Source of the DNA: Prorocentrum cordatum
Lineage: Eukaryota; Sar; Dinophyceae; Prorocentrales; Prorocentraceae
NCBI GenBank assembly: GCA_963575745.1
Contig: CAUYUJ010016689.1
Span: 1-64,000, forward strand
DNA: 64,000 bases
Direction: 5' to 3'
Part shown: positions 27,161-38,322 of the stretch, one piece after another
How the letters are laid out: the number at the start of each line of letters is the position of its first letter
Numbering within the stretch: position 1 is the first letter of the stretch
Made by a program: the position numbers and the translations under genes
The notes under the pieces: generated by a model
The model's database searches: none
Told to the model about the DNA's origin: nothing
What the model saw: the letters and a program-made list of their open reading frames with translations, nothing else

Positions 27161-30100
27161 ATGGCCTTGCTCCGCGGGAAACGGTCGGGCGAGGGGGGCA
27201 AGATGGATCATGCCCTCCGGGGCGCCATCAATCCCATCGACGGTCAGGGGGGCACCACCTTGAAGAAGAGGTCTCGTTTCTCACCTCGGGCGGATGCTGT
27301 TGCGGCGTGCCCAGACGGACGATCTTGTAAACTTTGCAAGTGCCTGGACACCGAGAGCGACGACATCTTTCCCTTGGAAAGTAAACGATGGGGCAAACCA
27401 CGATGCCCTATGACAGGGAAAAACGCTGGCAGGCATTGTTACTACTGCGTCAAAATCTTCGACGCCCGCTACAAATGCAAGGGCTGGAGTTTGGGCAAAC
27501 TTGAGACGCAGATCGGCTCGGGCGACGAAGAGCACAGGAAGTTCTTTGCTTACATGACCAACCTGGTCGACCAGTTGAAGCTGATGGGTGGGGCGGGCCG
27601 TGATCGCGTCAACGTAGACTGGGGCAAGATCGACACGGTCATCAAAAAGGTCAAGAAAACCCAGGTCAAGACCCAGAACCCGAAGGACCTGTACATGCTG
27701 GAGGCTGATTACTACATGGAGCATGGAGATCCCGATACAAACGGGAAAGGTCACAAGAAGGTCATTTGGAAAGGTAGCAAATGCGTCAAACTCCCAGGTC
27801 CCAAGGTTTGGGAGGTTGAGCGCAATGAAATCGAGGAGGCGGTCGAAGAGGAGATAGTCGACGACGGCAGTTTGCGTCTCGGCCGGGGCCAAGCAGAAGC
27901 CGATTTCGCGGCTTTGGGGGCGAGCCTGTTTGCGGCGTACCCCGTTGCTGGCGGCATCAGTCTCGACCAGATGAAAAGGGATGTGGCAGCGGCGCCAAGT
28001 TCGGGATCTTCGGCGCCCAAACCAACGGATGCGATGCAGGGGCCGACCACCGACAACATGAGCGACGACGGGGGCGCCGAGGGGATCCAGCGGGGCGGGT
28101 CGGGGGGCGTGTTCGCCGAGGTCTCCGATGCAGCTGCGCGGGCGCATACGCCGACCAGTGGAAGCAAGAGCAAGGGCAGGGGCATTGTGACGCCAAAGCC
28201 GAAGCCCAAGCCGAAGGTCAAGCAGCCGCCGCAGGTGTCACCTACGCTGGGAGACGCGCTCACGCCAGTGCTGGCGCCCGCGCTTGGAGGCGCGCACCCG
28301 CAGCAAGATGCTGACGAACTCCCGCTTGCCAAGCTTCCTCGAGGTACTCGCGCTACGACTGCCGGAGAAGGTGGCGCCCAGAATCCACCGACTCAGCCAG
28401 CTGCGGGTGGGGAAAAGAAAAGAGGCCGCCCCCAGCGTGACATTATCGAAGTTGCGGAGGAGACGCTGGACGATTACAAAGACTGCAACGACGGAGAGAA
28501 GTTCTTCGGGCAGGCGCGGACCCACCGTGAGTATCTTGCTCGGCTCATAAAGGACATCAACACGCACGCGGAGCAGAGCAAGGTCAAGGTGGAGCCCAAG
28601 GTCTTCGCGGTGAAAAAAAGCAGTCCAGGCGGCATTGGATTTCAGCAGGTCTTGGATGAAGCATGGAGTGTTCAACGCGGAGCTACTGAAGGATTACGAG
28701 AACTCGTCGCACTTCTTGATGTTGGACCCCGTCGCCGCATCACCTTTCCCGGCGTGGGTGTCGCAGGCTGTCTTGATGAAGAAGGTCGAGAAGGTGGATT
28801 CTACAGATGGGTTCTGGAAGCCCCTCGCTCCAGCTAGCCTTGAAGCAGCGGGTTTCGAGGCGGCCGCGCACCGCCAGCAGCGCATAAAGATGTTCCAGAC
28901 TATTTTGACAGATACACTCAAGGATGGGCCAGATGATTCAGAGTACGAGCTTGCCGCGAACACAATTTTGGACATTCTTAACGACACGCCAGATGGTGCC
29001 AAGACGTTGTTCACATCAGACGACATGCGCGAGTTCGAAATTCTCAAGACACTCTGCAGCCCAGATAAGCCTGACGCTGATGACCTTGCGATGGCTCTGG
29101 ATGCCATTCGTAAGACGGGCGAGCTGGCGATCATCGGGATTATCATGGGGCACCAGCAGGGCGAGGCTATTATCCTTGATGCGAAGGCGTGCCACGAGGG
29201 AAGGGAGAGGAAGGCTGAGTGCACGATGGCGCTCGAGTCCTTGAGTTCGAATATTCCCGATGTTGACGTGATTAAGCCTGGGAGTTGCATGATCGCGATC
29301 ATGGGCCTCCTGAGTGGGCCCGCGGAGCGCCTGGCGGCGTTGCAGCCGTGCGATTCCGCCGAGATCCTCGCCGACAAGAAGGATGACATCGACCGGTGGG
29401 CCACCATCCTCTTCATGGGTATATTCTACAACTTCTGGCATGCCCTCGACGCCACAGTGTTCCGCGAGCAGTTCAACCCCACGGGCGAGGACGCGTTCAA
29501 GGCCTCGACGGAGGACGGCGGCGACCTCTTCGAGGACGCCCTGGCCTCCTTGGACATGGCGATCAAGCATCGCCAAACTTTTCGGCAGCACGAGCCTCGA
29601 CACCCTGGCGGCCGCCCGCGACTGCCTCAAGGGGCTGTCCAGTATGATGCCCTTGAAGTTGACAGGCGAGGAGACAATCAAGGACCTGGTGTACTTCAAG
29701 ACGCAATTCTTCACGCTTCGCGTATCCCCACCAACCCATCCCAAAGCAGCCGCAAGGCGAGTTGCTTTGATGAGGGAGGTGTAGCAGCAAGCAACCCCAA
29801 AGTGAACCACATCCGTCTTGGAGGCCCCTTGGGGTCGTCTCTGGCCGTCTTGGGCCAGCCTGAGGTTATCTTGGGTGCATATCGGGGCCCTCTTGGGGCC
29901 AACTTGGGCCATCTTGGGGCCATATCGGCCGTCTTGGAGGCCATCTTGGGCGTCTTGGAGGCCACTTGAGCCGTCTTTGGGCTCTCTTGGGGCCGTCTTG
30001 AGGGCCTCTGGGGTCGCCTGGGGCCATATTGGGGCCTCTTGGTGCGCTCCTGGGGGCCCCTTGGGAGCCTTGGAGGGCCTCTCGGGGCCCATCTTGGAGG

Positions 30101-31342
30101 GGAAGAGGATTCGCGTGAGACCACCTGTCGCCGAGAGGGCCGGTAGGATTCTGCTCGCTGATGAAAGTCCCGGAGGAGATTGAGAGCACCACGAATGCTC
30201 TCTATACAGCTCAGCCTGGCGAAGCGAGTAAGATGATAAAGAGGCTGACTGATTTGGTGACCAAGCTGCAGGACCCTGTGAACTCGCCAGTGGCCTCCGA
30301 ATTTGATCATGCTTTATTGAGTAGATTGGACTCCTGTTTGAAGCCGATTGTCGACCACGTGCAGGTGGTCAAGTTCGCCGAGCGCGTTGCCCTTCCGGAT
30401 GCCGATCCTCTCTGCGCCGTCGACTTGGAAGAGCATTGGGATGGGCTTTCGGGCGACAACATTCGTGACATGGTGAAGGACGCGCTGGTCGTCGCCGCCA
30501 GCACGGGGGACACGGCCCTCAGGGTTCAGGCGACATTCATGGACAAAGCCTTTCGGTGCATCGTGGCAACAGTCCGCCTGAACAAGTGGCATCGGTCAGC
30601 GGGCACTTCCCTCGACGACCTGGTCTTAACCAACCACGTGGGCAAGCTTTACAAGGACGTGTACGAGACTTTGCGTAGCCTCGAAGAGTACACCACATGC
30701 GTATGCAGGGAGAGGGAGCTCGAGAACTTCAAGATCCTGGTGGACCAGGTGCTCACCGAGGTTCCCTGTGGCGACCTGCACCCGAAGGCCTTCGACGAGA
30801 TGGACCTCCCCCGCGCGCTCACCCGGGCGTCAGCATGGGCCCGTAGCGCCCAGAAGATGTGCCGCGATTCTTGGGCAGATGTCGCGAAGGCTTGCATGGG
30901 CGGGATCGTGCTCATCGATTGGCAATCCAAACAGGACAAGTTGTTGGATAACAATGAGTTGTGCCAGGAACTGCTGCGTTCCCCGCACTATCAACATCTT
31001 TCTCCATTATCAGACAAGTTGTTGGCAATGTGTCGGGCTGCTCAGGGCCTGGCCATTTGGAGTGCAGAGGAGAGGGCGGACATGAAGGGCACCTGCACTG
31101 ATGCCCAGAAGCAGGTGTCAGTGACCTTCGCCCTCTACCACGTGCTGGTTGCCCTGCCGAAGTTCAAGAAGGAGAAGACCCTCGCCGCCGAGAAGAACAA
31201 GGTGGTCGCTGCGATCAAGGGGTCGGCCTTCGCGGGCGCTTGGAGTTGCCTCCCGGGCTGCGTGCAGCAGGCGCTGGGCGTCGAGCCGCCTCCTGCAGGC
31301 GCTTGCGACGGCGCCGCCGGATCCTCGGAGCCCCCGTTGTAG
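27161..31342 (+). pseudogene. Cys-rich zinc-finger-like protein, interrupted by frameshifts and an element
   Basis: ATG at 27161 (ggagATGg). The N-terminal region has CKLCKCLD ... CPMTGKN ... HCYYC, a probable zinc site, then GWSLGKLETQIG. The middle is Pro/Gly-rich with KPKPKPKVK, followed by an AT-hook-like KKRGRPQRD. The frame changes near 28613-28669, probably in an A7 run (28613-28619), and again near 29573-29582 (KHRQ to KLFGSTSLDTLAA). After KTQF the composite element IV (29711-30150) intervenes; the last block, MKVPEEIES to SEPPL, is open to TAG at 31340-31342 and largely helical. Total about 1230 aa. It may be a live gene with assembly errors in homopolymers plus an intron, or a decayed retrocopy; the leader-like site upstream favours retroposition. 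From memory the Cys region recurs in dinoflagellates. Confidence 0.55.
29711..30150 (+). mobile_element. composite TIR element, copy IV, inside a gene
   Basis: Left end TCACGCTTCGCGTATCCCCA with CCAACCCATCC, a run of CTTGGGGCC units (29815-30100), and right end GACCACCTGTCGCCGAGAGG with GCCGGTAGGATT. The GGA tract and TCAAACAAG block of copy I are absent, so it is the shortest copy (440 bp). It separates two coding blocks of the same gene. A GC donor in CTTC|GCGTAT and acceptor GGTAG|GATTC would splice it out in frame, so it may act as an intron. Confidence 0.65.
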
Positions 31343-31847
31343 GTTAGGTTGACGACGTCGGCTACGATGGAGACGATGTTTAGGACGATGTTTACGACGA
31401 CGACGCCGACGTCGTCGACGAAGGCGGGGATCGCACGTGCCGCCTTCCCCACAGTCGGTCATGCTGACAGCTTTTCGCGCGGCTGATTTGGGTGTCTCAG
31501 CTCTGCGTTGCCCTGAGAAGTTGCGAGACGGGGGGGTGTTTTTGTTTCTTGTTGGCGCGCAGTCCGCCCCAGAGTGGGCGTGCTCGGCAGTGGCCGAAGT
31601 GGGCGGTCGCGCGCGCGAGTTTCCAGACGAGGTTCCCGAGTACCGAGGAGCAGGGGCCCCGATGTCGGGCGTTGTGGAAACCCCCCCTCCTCCTCCCCCT
31701 CCGCCTCCTCCTGCTGCTGCTGCTGCTCCCCCTCCGCCTCCGCCTCCTCCTCCGCCCCCCCCCTCCTCCCCCCTTTACTCTGCCCTCCCCCGGGCTCGCT
31801 CCAGCGACGCAGGCTAGCTCCGTCATCGCCCCAGGGGCCCCGAGATG

Positions 31848-32022
31848 ATTCGGGGGTGGACAGAACCCCCAACAGGGACACGTCGATTCGTGAATTGTTT
31901 GTTTTTGGCTCTCGAGAGGGCGCCGCGGCCGTTATTTTCCAAGCTTGCGCCCGCCAGGTTTGGGCCTCAGGTCGTTTTCATTAAACCACGTTTTACTAAG
32001 GGGGGGTCTGTCCATCCCCGAA
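31848..32022. mobile_element. 175-bp element with 23-bp terminal inverted repeats
   Basis: Left ATTCGGGGGTGGACAGAACC plus CCC; right end, on the other strand, ATTCGGGGATGGACAGACCC plus CCC (21 of 23 match). The interior (GACACGTCGATTCGTGAATT ... TTCCAAGCTTGCGCCCGCCA ... AAACCACGTTTTACTAAG) is about 90 percent identical to 62168-62320. A solitary copy of the terminal motif lies at 32303-32325. Confidence 0.75.
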
Positions 32023-32054
32023 TGATGGCAGGCGGGATGCCACGGCACCATGGT

Positions 32055-32076
32055 TCCGTAGCCGTTTTGGCTCAAG
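32055..32076 (+). promoter_or_regulatory. spliced-leader relict, one mismatch
   Basis: All 22 positions of the leader are present, TCCGTAGCCGTTTTGGCTC..., with one A-to-G change. The first base is T, as the D position allows. The ATG of the next ORF is 61 nt downstream. Confidence 0.8.
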
Positions 32077-32136
32077 GTTCAAGCCCAGGAACCACGCGCC
32101 GCGCTGCTAGTGACAACCAGTTGCCGCGCTACACGG

Positions 32137-32391
32137 ATGGCGCTGCCTGCGGCCTCTGTCCGGCGTTCCAGATCGCGATCGCCTCGGGGAAGGTGCGAGA
32201 AGCTGGCCGGCCGCAAGTATGACATATATGGCGACGGGACTAGCATTTATTTCCTGATCGAGACTGACTCCTCCGACTCTGAGTCTGAACAGCGACGCGA
32301 GGATTCGGGGGTGGACAGAACCCCCTACCTGGAGGATCGGAAGCTGGGCAAAGACGGGCCTTGGATGGCTCCCGCGAGCTTTCTTGGGTAA
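32137..32391 (+). CDS. short Arg/Ser-rich ORF downstream of a leader relict
   Basis: 84 codons from ATG 32137 (MALPAASVRRSRSRSPRG ... TDSSDSESEQRR). It could be the start of a retroposed gene, since SR-rich N termini also open the ORF1 of LINE A. The last third overlaps the solitary TIR motif (32303-32325), so the original reading frame was probably cut there. Product unknown. Confidence 0.35.
   Translation: MALPAASVRRSRSRSPRGRCEKLAGRKYDIYGDGTSIYFLIETDSSDSESEQRREDSGVDRTPYLEDRKLGKDGPWMAPASFLG
32303..32325 (+). repeat. solitary terminal motif of the 175-bp element
   Basis: ATTCGGGGGTGGACAGAACC plus CCC. It is followed by TACCTGGAGGATCGGAAGCT, which is nearly the reverse complement of the sequence just left of the second full copy (CGATCCTCCAGGTA at 62153), tying the two loci together. 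Confidence 0.6.
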
Positions 32392-33110
32392 TGCTCTCCC
32401 GAGGACCCGAAAGCTCAACTTGGGCGATGCCCGCATGCCATCAATCTAGTACATGCCTGTGCACATGCTTTGCTGGCGAATCGCGCGCTGCGCTGATCGC
32501 GATAGATCCTCATGCGGCCAATCGCGTACCGTTGCTGTGAATTGTGTTGAGTTGCATGAATTTGCATCAGAATTTCTTACCATCGCCCGATCGCAGCCTG
32601 TTGCAATCGTCCTGCGTTGCGTTGCATGGCGTTGCGCACATGACCGCGCTCCCGTCATCGAATTAGACTCGCAAATGCACCACGTTAACATACAAATCAC
32701 ACATGCAACACCTATATAACAAAACTTTCGGGGTGCATGGTAGATGCGTCGCATGCCCCGCATCCCAGCGGATTTTCGTCAGCATGGGGTCAGGAGAGCG
32801 CTTCGGCTCGAGATGTCCCGGAAATTCTGGCACGACCGCATTCCCACCCCAACAGAACCCGAGGGGTCCAGCGATGGGTCCGCGCTGACAGAACGAGAAG
32901 GTTCTGATGCTCCAGAGGACGGCATGTTCCCTGCAAATGCATGTCGTCGCCGTCGCCGTCGTCCTCGCTTCCCTCCTTGTCCTCCCCCTCCTCTTATGAC
33001 GGTATTGCTGCATGTGCACCCTCTATAGAGGTGGCCCCGGGAGCCCTTGAGGGGCCCTTTCCTGTCGCCACGGCCGCGCGCGCGCTTCGTTAATGACGCA
33101 AGCTCGGGCA

Positions 33111-33179
33111 GCGCGTCATTTCTCTCATGCGCGGCCCCACAGTCAGCGGACGGGGCCGCGCATGCGAGAAATGACGCAC
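33111..33179. repeat. 28-bp-arm hairpin
   Basis: GCGCGTCATTTCTCTCATGC plus GCGGCCCC (33111-33138) pairs with GGGGCCGCGCATGCGAGAAA plus TGACGCAC (33152-33179), 26 of 28 matched, with a 13-base loop. A third AATGACGC lies at 33092, so alternative pairings are possible. The surrounding 32392-33336 has no supported gene. Confidence 0.7.
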
Positions 33180-33336
33180 TGAGGCACGCAGCGGGCACAG
33201 CTGCTCGAGGTGCTTCAGCATGGGTCAAGGTAAAAGCTGTGAGAAAAATGCCTTGGGAATGGGGTCGCCAATGGGGTCGAGAGCTTCCGGAGCCCATGTC
33301 ACGAGCAAATTTGGTCAGGAGCTTCCGGAGCCCATG

Positions 33337-34088
33337 CCACCAGCCCTGTAGGCGTGGGTGGTTTAGGGCGTTTCCTCTTCCACCCCTCCTTCTTCCCCTT
33401 CGGGGAGGGTTTTACCCCTCCCCCTGCCCTGGACCTGGACAGGGTCCAAAACGGCCTCGGCGAGGAAGCCAAAATCATTGGTTTTACTAGGGTTGTGGCC
33501 CCATGTTGGCCTCCTGAGGAGGAGGGCCCTAAGTCAAGCTCCCCATTTTGTTTGATCGATCTCCTCCAAGATGGCCCCAAGAAGCGCCCAGGAGGCCCCA
33601 AGAGGTCCCAAGATGGCCCCGAGATGGCCCCAAGAGGCCCCCAAGAGGCCCCCAGGAGGTCCACAAAAGGATCCCAAGCGGCCCAAAGAGGCCCCCCCGA
33701 GGCACCCAAGACCCCAAAGAGCCCCCAAGGATCGCCAAGAGACACCCAGGACGTCCCAAGAGGCCACCAAGAATCGCCCAAGAGATACCCCAACAGGCTC
33801 CGAGAGGTATCCAAGAGACCTCTGGCCCTTGTGCTTGCCCTCCTCCTCCTCCTCCTCCTCCTCCTCCTCCTGTTCCTCCTTCCTCCTCCTACTCCTTCTC
33901 TTCCTCCTCCTCCTCCTCCTCCTCCTCCGCCTCCTCCTCATCCTATTCATCTTCCTTTTTTCCCACTCCCTCATCCATCCGTCCATCCCCCTCCTCCTTC
34001 TCCTCCTCACTCCTTTGCACTTCCCAGATCACCTCAACTCGCCTGGACATCGTTTCTGGATGGGCTAGTGGGGATACGCGAAGCGTCT
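33337..34088 (-). mobile_element. composite TIR element, copy II, inverted
   Basis: Left CCACCAGCCCTGTAGGCGTG, the CCTCCCCTTC...GGGAGGGG palindrome block, AAAATCATTGGTTTTACTAG, TTTGATCGATCTCCTCC, a GGCCCCAAG quasi-repeat (33565-33830), a TCC tract (33840-33940), then GATCACCTCAACTCGCCTGG, CATCGTTTCTGGATGGGC and GGGGATACGCGAAGCGT. It is the reverse complement of copy I in the same block order. Confidence 0.75.
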
Positions 34089-34399
34089 AAAATTTCGGAA
34101 GATTCTGCGTGCTTTGGTGGGGGCGTCGGTTACGTAACGTGCCCTGGAGGCGTCAAACACTGGGGGGCTCCTCATCTGAAGAGGGCGACGGCGATATCAT
34201 GGCCGATCCACATTCAAAGTCCTGGCTTCCAGACCGCGGATTCCATGTTCAAGGTTCCCTAGGCCCCCCCGTCGCCATGCCGCGCCCCGAGCTGGCTCCG
34301 AGCAGGGCGCGCGCGCGCCCCTTGCGCCCGACACGCGGGCGCCATCATGGTTGAACAGTGCGCCCGCCTGCTCGACCCCCCCGGCCCCGGCGAGCGAGA

Positions 34400-34560
34400 G
34401 CGGGGAGGAGGAGGAGGAGGAGGAGGAGGAGGAGGATGATGATGACGATGAGGAGGAGGAGGAGGAGGAGGAGGAGGAGATGGAGGAGGCGGAGGAGGAG
34501 GAGGAGGAAGAGGAGGGGGAGGAGGAGGGGGAGAGGGAGCGCCAGCGCGAAGAAGGAGAA
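34400..34560. repeat. (GGA)n / GAT tract
   Basis: GGAGGAGGAGG blocks with GATGATGATGACGATG near 34435. Confidence 0.9.
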
Positions 34561-34627
34561 CAACGAGGAGAGGGAGCAGGAAGACTGGGGAGATGGCGGC
34601 AGGGGGGGTAGGGGCTAAGAGCGAAGG

Positions 34628-35029
34628 GTGGACCCAAACAAGTGTGGAGGAGCAAGCACTGAGCAGTTCAGAGTAGGAGGCGAGGTGAGAAGGGGGAGGG
34701 GGAATGTGGCACTAGGGAAACCCCTGCATCGGTTGGCAGGCATTTTGGCTTCGAGTTGTTTGTCGTTCATATATGCGGATATGGAAGCACTGATTGATAC
34801 GCCCACCTGGAAATCATGTAAGTCGAGGCGTGTCGGATGGCGTTCAGATGAAGCAGCTCGCTTGGGACAAGAATGTATGCAACATTTCCCCCTGCTGGCT
34901 AACAACTTGGTGATGTCTGGCAACTACAAAGGAGGTGCACTCGTGAAGGCTCCCAAGAGCGATGCGAATCCATCTATCTCTGAACTTGAGCAGAATGGAT
35001 CATGCTGTTGCATCTACGCCGCCCAATTT

Positions 35030-35038
<9 letters not shown>
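34628..35038 (+). CDS. unrecognised ORF before a poly(A) tract
   Basis: 136-codon frame. The portion after ATG 34782 (MEALIDTPTWKSCKSRRVGW ... HFPLLANNLVMSGNYKGG) has ordinary amino-acid composition and could be an exon. It runs into T9 followed directly by about 26 A (35037-35063). No family recognised. Confidence 0.3.

Positions 35039-35063
<25 letters not shown>
35037..35063. repeat. poly(A) tract
   Basis: An uninterrupted run of about 26 A after a T9. It may be a retroposition tail, but no flanking target-site duplication was found. Confidence 0.8.
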
Positions 35064-35120
35064 CTGAGGATGCTGAATCGACGGCCCCGACCCCCGCATG
35101 AAATTAGGTTTTGTTTTCGA

Positions 35121-36562
35121 ATGGCTGCAACGCGCCTGAAACCTGAATTTCGGGGTGCGGTTTATGTGTACCTCCGCCCCGTCATGAAACTCTACCAATC
35201 CAGATTGCCGAGCCCGTATCTCGTCGCCGACGCATTGTTGGAAATGGACAAAGAACTCGGAGGACACTTGCTGAATATCCCAGGCAAAACACACGAGACT
35301 ACGACCCGTGGAGAAAAAGTAGACCTCGCTCTCATGGATGCAAAAGAAATCAAACGATTGTGTTCGTACGTCCGTTATCTTGCACGAGGGGGGCCCAACC
35401 CCCACTCAGAGAAAGTGAAAGACCTCGAGTCATTCGTGAAATTCGATAGCAGGGGCAAAGGGAGCGAGAGTGATGCCGATCCTGATTCATTGCCACGGCC
35501 AGCCGAGGGGACTGCAAGGCCACGCGTGGCCCCGATGAGCCCGGTCCCCGAGGAGGTCGAGAATGAAGCGCCGCTTCTGGGGCCTGCGGGGGCGCCTGCA
35601 GAGCCTGGGCCCACGGGGCCCATCGCCGACGCCGAGGGCGAGGTGGTCGTGTGCATCGACGATTCGCCGATCCCCGAGGACCGCTCATTTCCGATCTCTT
35701 CCTTGTCCCCTTTGCCTCCTCCATCTTCTCCGCCATATCCCTCTCCCCCCGTCCTCGCGCCGCCCGCTCGCCCTGCACCGTTCCCCCTCGTCGGGGGAGG
35801 AGCGGGAGAAACCCTGCTCACCTCCGCCTCCCCTCCCTGTCGCCGAGCCCCCTTTTTCTTACCCTCTACGTCGCCTCCCGCCCTCTGCTACTCCTTTCCC
35901 TTCCCGCCTGCCCTCGTCCATCTCCTCTCGAGCGTCGTTGCTTAAAACTGTCTATCAGGACGTCGAGGCGCTGCCGACGGTCGAGTCGCTGCCGACGCCC
36001 GCCACCATGCCAGGCGGCCCCGAGGAGGAGCAGGCCGCGCTGTTCGACGTCGGTTGCATCACGGGGCTCGACAAGCTGATGCAGCAGCCCCCGGACTCGT
36101 GCCCCGACGACGCGCTGATTGACGAGAGCCAGCTTGATGGCCGCAAGGGGCGCCGCTCCGAGAACGACGAGCAGCAGCAGCAGCAGCAGCAGCAGGAGCA
36201 GCCCCTGGACTCGTGCCCCCGCGGCGCGCTGATTGACGAGAGCCAGCCTGATGGCCCCAGGCACCGCTCCGAGAACGACGAGCAGCAGCAGCCCCGGACT
36301 CGTGCCCCGACGACGCGCTGATCGAGGACAGCCACCCTGATGGCCACATGGGGCACCGCCACGACATCAAGCCGATGCAACAGCCCCCAGACTCGTGCCC
36401 CCACGGTGCGCTGATTGACCCGGCCAGCCTGATGGCCGCACTGGGCGCTGCTCCGAGAACGTCGAGCAGCAGCGGCAGCAGCCCCCAGACTCGTGCCCCC
36501 GCGACGAGCTGATTGACGAGAGCCAGCCCGATGGCCAACTGGGGCGCCGCTCGGACACGGTC

Positions 36563-36597
<35 letters not shown>

Positions 36598-36676
36598 CAT
36601 GGACTCGTGCCCCAGCGACGAGATGATTGACGAGGGCCAGCCTGATGGCCACATGGGGCGCCGCTCGGACACAGTC

Positions 36677-36729
<53 letters not shown>

Positions 36730-37009
36730 CATGGACTCGTGCCCCCCCGACGAGCTGATTGACGAGAGCCAGCCTGATGCCCACATGGGGCGCCGCGCAG
36801 ACACAGTCGAGCAGCAGCAGCAGCCCATGGGCTCGTGCCCCCCCGACGAGCTGTTCGACGAGAGCCAGCTCGATGGCCGCATGGGGCGCCGCTCGGACAC
36901 AGTCGAGCAGCAGCAGCAGCAGATCTTGGACTCGTGCCCCCGCGACGAGCTGTTCGACGAGGCCCAGCCTGAGCCCGATGAGGCCTTGGGAAGGGAAGTG
37001 GGCCGTTGA
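35121..37009 (+). CDS. protein with nine DSCP/polyglutamine tandem repeats, two frameshifts
   Basis: First exon from ATG 35121 (MAATRLKPEFRGAVYVYL) to about 35690 (VVVCIDDSPIPED). A pyrimidine-rich presumed intron follows, with acceptor TATCAG|GACGTC so that the second exon starts at 35959. From about 36085 to 36960 come nine repeats of 30-44 residues: P-x-DSCPxDELIDESQPDGHMGRR followed by SDTVE and a variable polyglutamine run (3 to about 16 Gln; CAG repeats). Single-base deletions near 36290 and 36412 shift the frame between repeats 2/3 and 4/5, so the array is read in three frames before TGA at 37007-37009. Function unknown; the donor of intron 1 is unresolved. Confidence 0.5.
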
Positions 37010-37029
37010 CCCCGTGGGGGGGGGGGGGC

Positions 37030-37910
37030 GTCGACACCCCATACATGTATAATACCTACCTACCTACCTACCTACCTACCTACCTACTACATACATACAC
37101 CTACATACATACATACATACACATACACACATGCATGCATGCATACATACGTACATACATACACGCATGCATACATACATACCTACATACATACATACAT
37201 ACATACATATATGCATACATAAAAACATACATGAATACATACATACGTACACATGCATGCATGCATGCACGCATACATACAATAATACATACATACATAC
37301 ATACATACGTATATACATGCATACATGCATGCATGTATCCATGCATACATACAAATACAAAACTACACACACCTACATACATACATACACACATACATAC
37401 ATGCATACATACATTAATGCATGTATACATACACATGCATACACATATGCATACATACATACATGCATACACGCATGAATGTATCAATACATACATGCAT
37501 ACACATACATACATACCTACCTACCTACATACATACATACACACATACATACTTACATACATACATGATATATACATAAATATATACATACATACATGTA
37601 TCCATACATACATACGCACACATGCATGCATATATACATACCTACAGACAAACAGACAGACTTATAGACATACATACATACATGCATAAGACGTACATGT
37701 ACACATACACACACGTACATGTATACATACATACATACACACACGCATATACACATATACACATACACACATACACCAATACATACATACACATGTATAC
37801 ACATGCATACGCACATACGCGCATACATACATACATGCATACACACATGCATACATACATGCATGCATACACACATACACACATACATACACATGCACAC
37901 AGACAAACAC

Positions 37911-37941
<31 letters not shown>

Positions 37942-38020
37942 TACGCACACATACAAGCATAAACAGAAAAAGACATACACATACACATACACACATACAT
38001 ACAGACGTGCGTACAATCAT
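37030..38020. repeat. (ACAT)n / (TACC)n microsatellite, about 1 kb
   Basis: TACC units give way to ACAT/ATAC units with GCATGC and CACACA variants, then (ACAG)n at 37910-37940. All long frames across it are repeat artefacts. Up to 38322 the sequence remains CATA/TGTA-rich without a gene. Confidence 0.97.
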
Positions 38021-38322
38021 GCATGAGTGAATGCACCTTCACAACTGGTAGATGCAGACAAACATAAAACTGTATATACATGTATAAGGGTAACACGCAG
38101 GTGCGTGTACGCATACACAAAGAATAGGGTGTGATTGCATATGCGCACGTGCACCCATATACATGGATGTGCGAGTGTGATTGCGTGGTTGTGTAACTAT
38201 TGACACACAACATCTTCAAACGCAGTGCACACACGTGTATGTATAGATATGTAGGTATGTGAGTGTATATATATATATAGGTGTCATCCCCCATTGGGTC
38301 ATCGGTCGTGCTTTCGTTCCAG

